Below the pieces are notes generated by a model. It made no database searches. It was not told the origin of the DNA and worked only from the letters and a program-made list of their open reading frames with translations. Shown here one piece after another: positions 16,367-25,088 of a stretch of 64,000 bases of DNA (within the stretch, counting starts at the first letter, position 1; each line of letters starts with the position of its first letter). The stretch comes from Candidatus Binataceae bacterium (GTDB lineage Bacteria; Desulfobacterota; Binatia; Binatales; Binataceae): NCBI GenBank assembly GCA_015478645.1, contig JADMIL010000004.1, positions 41,942 to 105,941 of the forward strand, read 5' to 3'. The position numbers and the translations under genes are program-made.

Positions 16367-16801
16367 TGCGATGCTAATTCCTGCGCAAATTAAATTCGAG
16401 CTGGCGTCGGCTCGGAAAGAATCCGTACGCCGCTCGATTTGGATCAATGGTAGAGCGAAGAGCGTGCCATCGCCGGCGCGAAGTCCCGGGACGCGTTAGT
16501 CTACCCCTGTCGGCTGCCTGGCGATCGGCGAAACAACCGTGATTGCGGGCTTATTTGATCATTTGACGATCGATCGGACGATCTCGCGCGCGGCCGACCG
16601 AGGACTCAGTGCGAGCCGTGCGGGGTCGCGTTATGCGACGAAACTGACTATCGCCTCGCACGATGCGAATCACCGACGATACGAACCGTCAGCGGCGATG
16701 AATGATTCGCGGCGATGCCCAAAAAGCGCGGGCGGCGGGAAACCTCCCGCCGCCTGCGCGACTCAGTTCGACAATCCGCAATCGGCCGCAATCGGCCGCG
16801 A
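16367..16801. other. Intergenic stretch between glnA and the small exported gene
   Basis: About 435 bases without a convincing gene. It contains the glnA terminator at 16721-16759 (listed separately) and, next to 16366, an AT-richer TTTAATTTGCG stretch on the - strand that may hold the promoter of the small exported gene. A short frame on each strand here lacks a ribosome site and looks spurious. Confidence 0.5.
16721..16759 (-). terminator. Rho-independent terminator of glnA
   Basis: A 15-bp stem with one wobble pair (arms 16726-16740 and 16745-16759, loop AACC) is flanked by A5 on the + strand, so the - strand transcript reads a strong GC hairpin followed by U5. It lies about 40 bases downstream of the glnA stop. 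Confidence 0.85.
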
Positions 16802-18229
16802 TCAGCCGTCGTAGTAGAGCGCGAACTCGTACGGATGCGGCCGCAGGCGAATCGCACTGACCTCTTTCGCCATCTTGTATTCGATCCAGGTCTCGATCAG
16901 CTCCTCGCTGAAGACATCGCCCTTGAGCAGGAACTCATGATCCTTCTTCAGATTGGAGAGCGACTCCTCGAGCGACGCGGGCATACTCGGCACTTCGGCC
17001 AGTTCGGCGGGCGAGAGCGCGTAGATGTCCTTGTCGAGCGGTTTGCCCGGATCGAGCCGGCGCTGGATACCGTCGAGTCCCGCCATCAGCATCGCGGAGA
17101 ACGCGAGATACGGGTTGCAGGTCGGATCGGGGAAGCGGACCTCGATCCGTTTGGCCTTGGGCGACGGCGAGTACATCGGGATGCGCACCGAGGCGGATCG
17201 ATTGCGCGCCGAGTAGGCAAGATTGATCGGCGCCTCGAAGCCCGGGACCAGCCGGCGATAGGAGTTCGTGCCGGGATTGGTGAAGGCGGCGATCGACGGC
17301 GCGTGATGCAGGATGCCCGCGATGTAGTGCATCGCGATCTCCGACATGCCGGCGTAGCCGTTGCCGGCGAACAGCGGCGTGTCGCCCTTCCAGATGCTCT
17401 GATGGGTATGCATGCCGGTGCCGTTATCGCCGAAGATCGGCTTGGGCATGAAGGTCGCGGTCTTGCCATGGCGCACGGCGACGTTCTTGACGATGTATTT
17501 GTACCACATCAGCCAGTCGGCCATCTTGGTCAGCGGCTGGAAGCGCATGTCGATTTCCGCCTGGCCGGCGGTCGCGACCTCGTGATGCTGCTTCTCGATG
17601 CGGATGCCGATCTTCTGCATCTCCATCACCATTTCGGTGCGGATATCCTGCAAGGTGTCGACCGGCGGAACGGGAAAGTAGCCCTGCTTGTTCTTGATCG
17701 TGTAGCCGGGATTGTGGCCGCCGGCCAGGGTCTTTTCCTTGCCGCTGTTCCAGTTGCCCTCGTCGGAATCGATGAAGTGATAGCTCGAGTTCTGCGTGGT
17801 GTCGAAGCGCACGCTGTCGAAAATGAAGAACTCCGGCTCGGGTCCGATGTACGAAGTATCGCCGATGCCGGTCGATTTCAGATAGGCCTCGGCCTTGGCC
17901 GAAATGTTGCGCGGGTCGCGCGGGTACTTCTCGCGCGTGATGGCGTCTTCGACATTGCCCAGCAGGGTTAACGTCGGCTCCTTGTAGAAGGGATCGAGCA
18001 CGGCGCTGTCGGGGTCGGGGATGATCAGCATGTCGCTGTTGTTGATCTCCGACCAGCCGCGAATCGACGAACCATCAAACCCGAGACCGGCTTCAAAGGC
18101 CTCCTCGTCCTTGAACTCGGAAATCGGGGCAGTAAAATGCTGCCACGTGCCGAGCAGGTCGATAAATTTTATATCGACCATCGCTACGCCCTTGTCCTTG
18201 ATCATCTGTAAAACTTGTTTCGGAGTCAT
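16802..18229 (-). CDS. glnA: Glutamine synthetase type I
   Basis: A 475-aa GSI enzyme that makes glutamine from glutamate, ammonia and ATP. It contains the beta-grasp start ([18 protein letters not shown]), the latch region [22 protein letters not shown], the ATP-site loop [16 protein letters not shown] and NRSASVRIP with [29 protein letters not shown] near the C-terminus keeps the tyrosine adenylylated in GSI-beta enzymes, so control by GlnE is likely. Two starts compete: at 18241 the perfect AGGAGG touches the ATG with no spacing, while ATG 18229 has it 12 bases upstream, so 18229 is chosen. It has its own terminator. No glnB is adjacent. Confidence 0.96.
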   Translation of the reverse strand: MTPKQVLQMIKDKGVAMVDIKFIDLLGTWQHFTAPISEFKDEEAFEAGLGFDGSSIRGWSEINNSDMLIIPDPDSAVLDPFYKEPTLTLLGNVEDAITREKYPRDPRNISAKAEAYLKSTGIGDTSYIGPEPEFFIFDSVRFDTTQNSSYHFIDSDEGNWNSGKEKTLAGGHNPGYTIKNKQGYFPVPPVDTLQDIRTEMVMEMQKIGIRIEKQHHEVATAGQAEIDMRFQPLTKMADWLMWYKYIVKNVAVRHGKTATFMPKPIFGDNGTGMHTHQSIWKGDTPLFAGNGYAGMSEIAMHYIAGILHHAPSIAAFTNPGTNSYRRLVPGFEAPINLAYSARNRSASVRIPMYSPSPKAKRIEVRFPDPTCNPYLAFSAMLMAGLDGIQRRLDPGKPLDKDIYALSPAELAEVPSMPASLEESLSNLKKDHEFLLKGDVFSEELIETWIEYKMAKEVSAIRLRPHPYEFALYYDG

Positions 18230-18850
18230 CTGACGCGCCATCCTCCTGGCCGCTTGCGGGCGACCGGCCCTTCAGTTCACGTGAGTTTAATTGATACCCT
18301 TGGCACTTCCATCCGCCCGGCACGATCTCGCCCGCCCCGGCACCGCAGGGGGGGGGACCGCGCTTAGCGCGCCGGATCCCGGCAGGGCGGACGAGCGTGG
18401 CGGCGATCACGGAGTCGTTTTTCTCGAAATTCACCGTATCGCCACGCCTGCCAAATTGGCATCTGCCTCACCTGTGGGCAATCCACTATACGCTCCCGCC
18501 TTCGATCGAATGCTTTCGGCAATGCAAACGGCCCGATGGCCGCGGCATTACCGCCATTTGCAATGTCGGTAAGACCAAGTTGCCACTATCCACACGTCTG
18601 ACGGAGCAAGATAAATGCCGTCGAGTGGCGCAGCGCCGCGCAGCACATTATCATATCCGCCGTTCGGGCGATCGCATACCGGGGAGTTTTCCGCCGGTTA
18701 TCACGCCTGTGGCCTCAGCCAGCGTCGACCGGCTTCGAGAGATTGCGCTGCGGGGCGCCACCGCGCGATTATCAGCCCGTCGAGGGTCGCAGTCGAATCA
18801 GCCTGGTGGCGCGTAACCGATCGCCGATCCGGGCAGGGAGTGAGAGCGAG
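18230..18850. other. Divergent intergenic region between glnA and the acyl-CoA dehydrogenase gene
   Basis: About 620 bases that must hold the glnA promoter (- strand) and the acyl-CoA dehydrogenase promoter (+ strand). AGGAGG at 18242-18247 is the glnA ribosome site. A GTATCAATTAAAC stretch on the - strand (about 18285-18300) is the best candidate for a glnA -10 region. I searched for a sigma-54 type TGGCAC-N5-TTGCA element and did not find one. A few short frames here lack ribosome sites, so no gene is called. Confidence 0.4.
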
Positions 18851-20014
18851 ATGGATTTCGAACTGAGCGAATCGCAGAATGAAATTATCGCCGGCGTGCG
18901 CGCGATGTGTCAGCGTTTCCCCGACGAATACTGGCGCGGCAAGGATCTGCGCGGCGAATTTCCCCACGAGTTCTACAAGGCGGTGGCGGAGGCCGGCTTC
19001 CTCGGGATCGCGATACCCGAGGAATACGGCGGCAGCGGTCTTGGCATCACCGAGGCCGCGCTGGTCATGCAGCAGATCGCCTACGCCGGCGCGATGAACG
19101 CGGCGAGTGCGGTCCATCTGGGAATTTTCGGCCTCACCCCGCTCATCCGCCACGGCAGCGAGGAGCTCAAGCGGCGCTATCTGCCGCGCGTGATCAGCGG
19201 CGAGATGCATCTGTCGTTTGCGGTCACCGAACCCGACGCCGGCAACGACATCACGCATATCAAAACCTTTGCCCGGCGCGACGGCGACAACTACGTGATC
19301 AACGGCCGCAAGATTTTCATCACCAAGGCCAAGGAAGCGCATCGGATGTTGCTGCTGACGCGCACCACGCCGATCGAAGACGTCAAGCGCAAGACCGACG
19401 GCATGACGCTGTTCTTCGTCGAACTCGATCGCGACGCGGTCGAGGTCCGCGAGCTGCGCAAGCTCGGCCGCCACGGCGTCGACACCAACATGCTCTTCAT
19501 CGACAACCTGCGGGTCTCGGCCAGCGAGGTCGTCGGCGAGGTCGGCCGCGGCTTCCATACGCTGCTCGACGGACTCAATCCCGAGCGCATCCTGATTGCC
19601 GCCGAGGGTATCGGGATGGGCCGCGCGGCGATCGACAAGGCCGTGCGCTACGCCAAGGAGCGGGTGGTCTTCGGCCGGCCGATCGGCCAGAACCAGGCGA
19701 TCGCGCATCCGCTTGCCGACGCCTATTCCAAGCTCGAAGTGGCCGAACTGATGATGCTCAAGGCGGGCTGGCTGTTCGACCATCACAAGCCCTGCGGCGC
19801 CGAATCCAATATCGCCAAGCTGCGCTCCGCCGACGCCTCGTTCGAGGCCTGCGATCGCGCCGTGCAGACGCTTGGCGGCTACGGCTACATGCAGGAGTAC
19901 GACGTCGAACGCTACTTCCGCGAATGCCGCCTGCTCAAGATCGCGCCGGTCTCGCAGGAGATGGTGCTCAACTCGATCAGCGAACACGTGCTGATGCTGC
20001 CGCGGTCGTATTGA
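18851..20014 (+). CDS. Acyl-CoA dehydrogenase
   Basis: A 387-aa flavoprotein of the acyl-CoA dehydrogenase superfamily, which introduces a 2,3-double bond in acyl-CoA with FAD. It shows the FAD/substrate motifs FAVTEPDAGNDITH (about 124-137) and VVFGRPIGQNQAIAHPLADA, plus QTLGGYGYMQEYDVERYFRE near the end. The usual C-terminal catalytic YEG is replaced (LLKIAPVSQEM), but GLNPERI carries a Glu (about 245) at the isovaleryl/long-chain-type position, so that residue is the likely base. The start at 18851 has GGGAG upstream and removes an Arg/Pro-rich false N-terminus. The substrate is unknown. It stands as a single gene next to the FxLYD protein. Confidence 0.92.
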   Translation: MDFELSESQNEIIAGVRAMCQRFPDEYWRGKDLRGEFPHEFYKAVAEAGFLGIAIPEEYGGSGLGITEAALVMQQIAYAGAMNAASAVHLGIFGLTPLIRHGSEELKRRYLPRVISGEMHLSFAVTEPDAGNDITHIKTFARRDGDNYVINGRKIFITKAKEAHRMLLLTRTTPIEDVKRKTDGMTLFFVELDRDAVEVRELRKLGRHGVDTNMLFIDNLRVSASEVVGEVGRGFHTLLDGLNPERILIAAEGIGMGRAAIDKAVRYAKERVVFGRPIGQNQAIAHPLADAYSKLEVAELMMLKAGWLFDHHKPCGAESNIAKLRSADASFEACDRAVQTLGGYGYMQEYDVERYFRECRLLKIAPVSQEMVLNSISEHVLMLPRSY

Positions 20015-20072
20015 TTCGGCGGCGTCGATGGCGAATCGCGAGTAACCGGCGGTGCCCGCCCGGCCGTGACCG

Positions 20073-20426
20073 ATGAAACGTGGCGGATGGATCATGCTGG
20101 CCGGCGCGCTGGCCTTCGGCGGCTTCGTCTTTTACTCCCTGGCCACGGTCGAGCCGGTGCGCGTGGTGCGCAGCCAGCTCGACCGTGCCGGCGATCGCGT
20201 CTGCGTGGCGGGCGCGGTGCGCAATACCGCCAATTCGGCCCGCGCGATCGACCTCGAAGTGCACTATTTCGACCGTCAGGGGCGCCCGTTGGGGCAGGAT
20301 ACGGTGGTAATCGCCGACCTGGCGCCCGGCGCAGTGCGCGACTTCAAGACTCCCGCGCACATCATCACGGGCGTAGCCGACTTCTCGATCTACATGAATA
20401 AGGGGCGCAATCCCTACGGTAATTGA
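20073..20426 (+). CDS. Membrane-anchored FxLYD-domain protein
   Basis: A 117-aa protein with an N-terminal membrane anchor (WIMLAGALAFGGFVFYSLA, about 6-24) and an FxLYD-like extracytoplasmic beta domain: VCVAGAVRNTANSARAIDLE, then VHYFDRQGRPLGQD and APGAVRDFKTPAH. Such domains resemble a small immunoglobulin-like fold, are found in many envelope proteins and have no known catalytic role. It follows the acyl-CoA dehydrogenase by 58 bases on the same strand and could be co-transcribed, though no functional link is evident. The start at MKRGGW gives a proper positive-inside anchor. Confidence 0.75.
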   Translation: MKRGGWIMLAGALAFGGFVFYSLATVEPVRVVRSQLDRAGDRVCVAGAVRNTANSARAIDLEVHYFDRQGRPLGQDTVVIADLAPGAVRDFKTPAHIITGVADFSIYMNKGRNPYGN

Positions 20427-20825
20427 GCCCCGGCGGACGCGGCGGGGAAGCCCCCGGGCGGCCGGGGTAACCATCGGCTGGCCCATTCGTGTTCGATCTG
20501 CGATTGGCCCGCGGCGACCCCGTGGATATGCTTGCCCAACGCTCTTCGGTAAGGCTTAATAGTTCCGACGTTGAGAGACATCCAGACACGGATTATTACT
20601 TTTAGGCAATTCCACAGGGTGCAGGATCGGTTAATCTGGCCATATGGATGCTGACCCGGGTTTGGGATAGATAAATGCTGGCGAGTGGTGTGATTGCGCG
20701 GCCTAAAAGTAGTTGCGCAAATGCATTGAGCGTCACACTCAGACCAATTCCGGGGCCGCTTTGATGGCACCCTGTAGATCACAATCCGCGGGCACCGGGG
20801 CTCGCCTAGCTTGATCGGACGGTCG
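20427..20825. other. Intergenic stretch before the XRE regulator
   Basis: About 400 bases with lower GC than the neighbours. A GC-rich inverted repeat right after the FxLYD stop (around 20430-20470) may terminate that transcript. The remainder probably carries the promoter of the XRE gene, but no clear -35/-10 pair stands out. Antisense frames cross it without ribosome sites. I see no gene. Confidence 0.4.
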
Positions 20826-21254
20826 ATGGCAAAACGCAAAGAGCGACAATTTGGTCCGGTAATTCGGGAACGGCGGCGGCAACTCGATCTCACCCAGCAA
20901 GAGGTCGCCCACCGCATCAAGACGTCGACGCCTTATGTCGGCCATCTCGAATCGGGCAAAAGACACCCCTCGGACAAGGTTCTGAGCAAGCTTGCCGAGG
21001 TGCTCGGCCTGGATCGCCGCGATCTGTTTTTTCTCGCCAATCCGCGCGCGGTCGAGCTGCTGCGCACGCCCACCGAGGGCGGCAAGGAGTCCGCCTGGAC
21101 GGCCTTTCGCAAGGACGAGCGCATCCGCCGTGTCCATAATATCGCGGCTGACGAGATGGAGCTGCTGGGGCGCGTCGCCGCGATGGGCGAAATTGGCTCG
21201 GCGCGCGATTTGATTTACCTGCTGACGACCGTGCGCCACGTACTCGGCCGCTAG
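20826..21254 (+). CDS. XRE-family transcriptional regulator
   Basis: A 142-aa protein with a complete Cro/C1-type helix-turn-helix at residues 10-67: FGPVIRERRRQLDLTQQEVA, TSTPYVGHLESGKRHPSDK and LSKLAEVLGLDRRDLFFLAN. The C-terminal 70 residues (AWTAFRKDERIRRVHNIAAD, EMELLGRVAAMG) are helical and of unknown role, probably dimerisation or ligand sensing. An in-frame ATG lies 15 bases further upstream (20811). The stop codon TAG at 21252-21254 is part of the left end (CTAGGGAACC) of a 117-bp palindromic repeat, so insertion of that repeat may have set the present C-terminus. The target genes are unknown. Confidence 0.85.
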   Translation: MAKRKERQFGPVIRERRRQLDLTQQEVAHRIKTSTPYVGHLESGKRHPSDKVLSKLAEVLGLDRRDLFFLANPRAVELLRTPTEGGKESAWTAFRKDERIRRVHNIAADEMELLGRVAAMGEIGSARDLIYLLTTVRHVLGR

Positions 21255-21367
21255 GGAACCTTCTGCGCAAGTTAGGTCGTCATTCTGAGCGTAGCGAAGA
21301 ATCCCGGATCCGGGACCCATGCGCTTCGCTCAGGGTGACAGCAGAGCCTTGTGCAGAGGTTCCCTAG
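21251..21367. repeat. Palindromic MITE-like repeat, copy 1
   Basis: A 117-bp element bounded by CTAG. The ends are inverted repeats (CTAGGGAACCTTCTGCGCAA at the left; the right end reads GTGCAGAGGTTCCCTAG). Inside, CTGAGCGTAGCG pairs with CGCTTCGCTCAG, and the centre holds the perfect palindrome CCCGGATCCGGG. Nearly the whole unit can fold as one hairpin. It matches copies at 40885 and 63930. It supplies the stop of the XRE gene. With no coding capacity, it is best read as a MITE or REP-type element moved by a transposase encoded elsewhere. Confidence 0.85.
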
Positions 21368-21452
21368 GCCGCTCGCGCCACGCCGGCGGACCGGCCGCAC
21401 CGCGCGCGAGGTCATGCGTCGCGCCGCCCAATCGGCTACGCTGGACGGCCGG

Positions 21453-22319
21453 ATGAGAGTGCGCATTCTCCATGCGAGCGCCCCGCAATGGTCGGCCGCC
21501 GCCGGGCATCTCGACGAGCTGATCGCCGGGTCCGGCTTCCAGACCGTCAAGCGCACGGCGCGCACCGTCGCCGGCTTCATCGAGGTTGCCGGCGCCCGCG
21601 CCTTCGTCAAGCGCGTGGCCGAAGATTCCTGGATCAAGGGCTGGATGAGTAATTTTGCCGGCGCCCGTGCGCGGCGCGTCCTGCGTGGCGCGGCGATGCT
21701 CGAGGCCGTCGGCTTCGCCCATCCGCGACCGCTGGCCGCGGTCGAGTTCGTGCGCCTGGGGGCGGTTCGCGCCAGCGCGGTTATCAGCGAGGAACTGGCC
21801 GGCGCCGAGATCCTGAGCAAGGTCGCCTTCGCCGGCGGACGAGTCCGTTTCCGCCATCGCGTGGCGGTCTCGCGTGCCGTCGCCGACGCGGTTCGCCGTC
21901 TGCACGACGCGGGCATCTACACCCGCGATCTGCAAGAGACCAATCTGTTGCTCGCGCGCGCGGCCGGTGCCGAAGCAGGCTCGGGCGCCGCCCAATCCGC
22001 CAGCGATGCGGCCACGCGATGGACGATCAATTTTGTCGACCTCGAGGACTTTCGCCGCGTTCGCACGGTCTCCGATCGCCGCCGTATGCTCAACCTGGTC
22101 CATCTCGACCGCAGCATCGGGCGCTTTGTCTCGCGCAGCCAGCGCCTGCGTTTTTTCTACTTTTACCTTGGCGAACGACCGCCGCGCGCCGAGGCGCGCC
22201 GCCGCGTGCATCGCTTCATTGCCCTGCGCAGGCGCATCGACGATCGCGCGCGCCGCAATCATCGGCCGGCCGGCACTGCCGCGATCGCACCGGCCACGCC
22301 GCATTCGCGCGCCGGCTGA
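21453..22319 (+). CDS. LPS-kinase (WaaP/InaA-like) family protein
   Basis: A 288-aa protein of the lipopolysaccharide kinase/InaA branch of the protein-kinase-like fold. The N-lobe lysine region is FIEVAGARAFVKRVAEDSW. The catalytic loop is RRLHDAGIYTRDLQETNLLL (HxxGIYxxDLxxxNxLL), and the metal-binding equivalent is INFVDLEDFRR (DxED). Family members phosphorylate heptoses of the LPS core. The target here could be a core sugar or another surface glycan. The start is uncertain: frames run back into the repeat, but MRVRILHAS at 21453 is the first natural N-terminus. It directly precedes a VIT1-type transporter by 19 bases. The basic C-terminus (RRRIDDRARRNHR) is poorly conserved. Confidence 0.75.
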   Translation: MRVRILHASAPQWSAAAGHLDELIAGSGFQTVKRTARTVAGFIEVAGARAFVKRVAEDSWIKGWMSNFAGARARRVLRGAAMLEAVGFAHPRPLAAVEFVRLGAVRASAVISEELAGAEILSKVAFAGGRVRFRHRVAVSRAVADAVRRLHDAGIYTRDLQETNLLLARAAGAEAGSGAAQSASDAATRWTINFVDLEDFRRVRTVSDRRRMLNLVHLDRSIGRFVSRSQRLRFFYFYLGERPPRAEARRRVHRFIALRRRIDDRARRNHRPAGTAAIAPATPHSRAG

Positions 22320-22338
22320 ACCACGGGAGCGGACGATC

Positions 22339-23064
22339 ATGGCGCTGGGCGCATGGAAACGCGAATACGATCATCACACCGAGCAAATTCACGCCGTCGG
22401 CGGCCCCAGCCTGCGCGACGTGATGCTGGGCCTCAACGACGGCCTGGTGGCCTCGTTCGCGGTTACTTCGGGCGTTGCCGGGGCCTTCAGCGCGGCCAAT
22501 ATCGTGATCATGGCGGGGCTCTCCGAGATGCTCGGCGGGGCGGTCGCGATGGGGCTCGCGGCCTACGCCTCGGCGCGCGCGCAAGTCGAGTTCTACCAGA
22601 GCGAAATCGAGCGCGAGCGCGATGAAATCGAGCGCTGGCCCGAACGCGAGCGCGACGAAGTCAGCTCGATCTACCGCAAAAAGGGCTTCGCCGGTCCGCT
22701 GCTCGATCAGATCGTCGCGCATATCACGGCCGACCCGGCGCGCTGGAGCAGCGTCATGATGCGCGAGGAGCTGGGTTTCGGCACCGACATCGATCAGCCG
22801 CCGCTGCGCTCAGGCCTGACCGTCGGCCTGTCCTATCTGCTCGGCGCGATGGTGCCGGTGATGCCGTATCTGCTGGTGGCGCCGCCGCACGGCATTCTCG
22901 CCTCGGCAATCGCCACGGTCGTCGTGCTCTTCGGCGTCGGCGCGGCCAAGACCGCGATCACCTCGCGCTCATGGTGGCGCAGCGGCCTCGAAAGCATGGC
23001 CATCGGCATCGCCGCCGCCGCCGTCACTTATGGCGCCGGCAAACTCTTCGCCAGCCGCCACTAA
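22339..23064 (+). CDS. VIT1/CCC1-family iron/manganese transporter
   Basis: A 241-aa membrane protein of the VIT1/CCC1 family, which moves Fe2+ or Mn2+ out of the cytoplasm. The signature SLRDVMLGLNDGLVASFAVT is in the first helix and VTSGVAGAFSAANIVIMAGL follows. A Glu-rich cytoplasmic helical region (about residues 85-130: EIERERDEIERWPERERDE) corresponds to the metal-binding domain. Three more helices follow (LSYLLGAMVPVMPYLLV, AIATVVVLFGVGAAKTA, MAIGIAAAAVTYGAGKLF). A GGGAGCGGA site precedes ATG 22339. It may form a two-gene unit with the kinase just upstream. Confidence 0.88.
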   Translation: MALGAWKREYDHHTEQIHAVGGPSLRDVMLGLNDGLVASFAVTSGVAGAFSAANIVIMAGLSEMLGGAVAMGLAAYASARAQVEFYQSEIERERDEIERWPERERDEVSSIYRKKGFAGPLLDQIVAHITADPARWSSVMMREELGFGTDIDQPPLRSGLTVGLSYLLGAMVPVMPYLLVAPPHGILASAIATVVVLFGVGAAKTAITSRSWWRSGLESMAIGIAAAAVTYGAGKLFASRH

Positions 23065-23232
23065 CCCGGGCCGCCTGCACGGGCGTTCCACGCAGTCAGG
23101 TCGCGGTCGATAATCGATCCCGCGTCTCCATCGAAAGTATTAGCTACACTGGGAGACGAAAAGCACGTTTTAGTAGTATCTGAGGTCGCTTTATGCCTAA
23201 CTAGGGCTAATTCGATTTTTTAAGAGGGGCTC

Positions 23233-24168
23233 ATGCCCAGATTCGCCAAGGAACGTGTGGATGAAGGGGCAGCCTTGCCCAACTTTATCGGCGTGGGGCC
23301 GCCGCGTACCGGTACGACCTGGCTGGATCAGATTCTGCGCGGGCACGTAAATCTACCGGCCGGGATCAAAGAGACGTTGTTTTTCGATGTGCGCTATCCA
23401 CGCGGCATCGAATGGTACGCCTACCATTTCAGAAACCGGCGGCCGGGGGTGCCCACTGGCGAGTTCGGGCCTTCGTACTTTTCCTCGGACGCGGCGCGCG
23501 AGCGCCTCGCGCGGCATATCCCGGACTGCAAAATCATCTGCACCCTGCGCGAGCCCGTCGCCCGGCACTACTCGAACTACAAAATGTGGCGCAAGATGGC
23601 GCTGGTCAAGGAGCCCTTCGCACGGATCGCCGAACGGCATAAGGATTTGCTCGCGTACGCCAGGTACACGGAAAATATAACGGAGTGGCAGCGCATCTTC
23701 GGGCGGGAGAACGTCCTGGTGCTGATTCTCGAGGACGCGCGGCGTAGCCCGCAGCAGTATATCGATACTATTTGTAGCTTTATCGGCGCCGAAAGATTGA
23801 ACCTGGCGGGAGTGGCGCACGTTGGCGACTCGGTCAATGGCGTGGACCGCGCGCCCAAGTACCGCCGGATGGCGCGGCGGGCGCGCAAACTCAGAGGCTT
23901 CCTCGGCGACCATCGGTATTGGCGCACGCGCCGCGTGATGAATCCGGTATTCGATTACTGGATGGGACGCGGAGCGGAATTTCCGCCGCTCGATCCGGCG
24001 CTGGAAAGCCGGTTGCGCCAGCGTTTCAAACCCGAGATCGCGGCGCTCGAAGAATTGCTCGGGCGCGACCTTTCGTGCTGGCGCGAGACCCTCGCCCAAG
24101 CGTCGATGGCGCAAACCTCGGACAGCCGGCGGACGGGCGTTCGCGTCGGCGAGCGCGGCTCCGCCTGA
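23233..24168 (+). CDS. PAPS-dependent sulfotransferase, copy 1
   Basis: A 311-aa sulfotransferase-family protein predicted to move sulfate from PAPS to a sugar or other hydroxyl. The 5'-phosphosulfate loop is GVGPPRTGTTWLDQIL (about 22-37) and the 3'-phosphate motif is REPVARHYSNY (about 110-120). Between them are the family segments GHVNLPAGIKETLFF and GEFGPSYFSS. The C-terminal half has the LEDARRSPQQYIDTICSFIG region seen in all three copies here. An AGAGGGG site precedes the ATG. It is transcribed convergently with copies 2 and 3, which lie on the - strand. The acceptor is unknown. The neighbouring GT2 suggests a surface glycan. Confidence 0.88.
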   Translation: MPRFAKERVDEGAALPNFIGVGPPRTGTTWLDQILRGHVNLPAGIKETLFFDVRYPRGIEWYAYHFRNRRPGVPTGEFGPSYFSSDAARERLARHIPDCKIICTLREPVARHYSNYKMWRKMALVKEPFARIAERHKDLLAYARYTENITEWQRIFGRENVLVLILEDARRSPQQYIDTICSFIGAERLNLAGVAHVGDSVNGVDRAPKYRRMARRARKLRGFLGDHRYWRTRRVMNPVFDYWMGRGAEFPPLDPALESRLRQRFKPEIAALEELLGRDLSCWRETLAQASMAQTSDSRRTGVRVGERGSA

Positions 24169-24196
24169 ACGCTAGGGAACCGGCGGCCGCGCGCCG

Positions 24197-25078
24197 CTAG
24201 ACCGGATCAGGCCGTGCGCGCGGTCGCGTCCAGGCCGTCAGGTCGCGGCCGATCAGCCCCTCGAGCGCCTCGATTTCCGGGCGCAGGCGCTCGCGCAAAG
24301 CGGCTTCGGTCGCCGGATGCATCGGTGCAAAAGGCTCGCCGCCCTCCGCACAGAACGTGAATACCGGCTTGAGGAACTCGCGCATCCGCGGCATCCCCCG
24401 CTGCTCGAGCGCGACCCGCAGCTTGCGCGCGCCGCGGGCCAGCCGCGGGCTGCGCGGCGCCCGCGTCATCCGATTGACGCGCGCGTGTGCAAAGCGCGAG
24501 TTCGCCAGATTAACCGGCGCGATGCCGATGAAGCCGCATACGCGATCGAGATATTCCTGCGGATGCGCCTCCAGGTCGTCATAGATCATGACCAGCGTGC
24601 GCGCGGCCCCGAAGACCTCGAGCCAGCGGCCCAGATGATACGCGTAGCGGCTGTTGGAGAGCAGATTGCCGGCGCGCTCGGCCCACCGCTCATGGTCGGC
24701 CAGCGCCGCCTCGAACGAGATCGCGCCGAGCCAGCCTTCACGCCTGAGCAACTGGTAATGCGAATAGATCCGATCGACCGGATCGCGCAGCGTCACCAGG
24801 ATCTGGCAGTGCGGGATATGCTCGACGATGCGTTCCGGAGCCCGCGGCCATTCGAAGTAGACCGGTCCAAACTCGAGCACCGGCAGCGCCGGGTCGCAGT
24901 CGCGGAAATGCGCGCGATACCATTCGATCCCGAGCCCATAGTTGAGCGAAAAGAAATCCGTCTCCTTGATCCCGCTGGGCAGTCCCACGTGCCCGCGCAG
25001 CACCGCGTCGAGCCAGGTGGTCGCCGTGCGCGGCGGCCCCACGCCGATCGTGCCGGGCAGCCGGGTCGCCGCACTCAT
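24197..25078 (-). CDS. PAPS-dependent sulfotransferase, copy 2
   Basis: A 293-aa paralogue of the genes at 23233 and 26057. The 5'-PSB loop is GVGPPRTATTWLDAVL and the 3'-PB motif is RDPVDRIYSHYQLL. It shares GHVGLPSGIKETDFFSLNYG and EFGPVYFEW with the other copies. The C-terminal region has YDDLEAHPQEYLDRVCGFIG and a basic MTRAPRSPRLARGARKLR tract. It is the last gene of a - strand group that also holds a GT2, copy 3 and a Rieske protein. The 3' end converges with copy 1, and the gap between the two contains a CTAG-bounded fragment similar to the repeat end. Confidence 0.87.
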   Translation of the reverse strand: MSAATRLPGTIGVGPPRTATTWLDAVLRGHVGLPSGIKETDFFSLNYGLGIEWYRAHFRDCDPALPVLEFGPVYFEWPRAPERIVEHIPHCQILVTLRDPVDRIYSHYQLLRREGWLGAISFEAALADHERWAERAGNLLSNSRYAYHLGRWLEVFGAARTLVMIYDDLEAHPQEYLDRVCGFIGIAPVNLANSRFAHARVNRMTRAPRSPRLARGARKLRVALEQRGMPRMREFLKPVFTFCAEGGEPFAPMHPATEAALRERLRPEIEALEGLIGRDLTAWTRPRARPDPV

Positions 25079-25088
25079 GAGACGTGCT

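Noticed and set aside
18230..18850. Sigma-54 promoter upstream of glnA
   Set aside because: No TGGCAC-N5-TTGCA-like element was found on either strand in this gap.
18701..20095. 464-codon - strand frame opposite the acyl-CoA dehydrogenase
   Set aside because: Mirror frame. The + strand product is an unmistakable acyl-CoA dehydrogenase.
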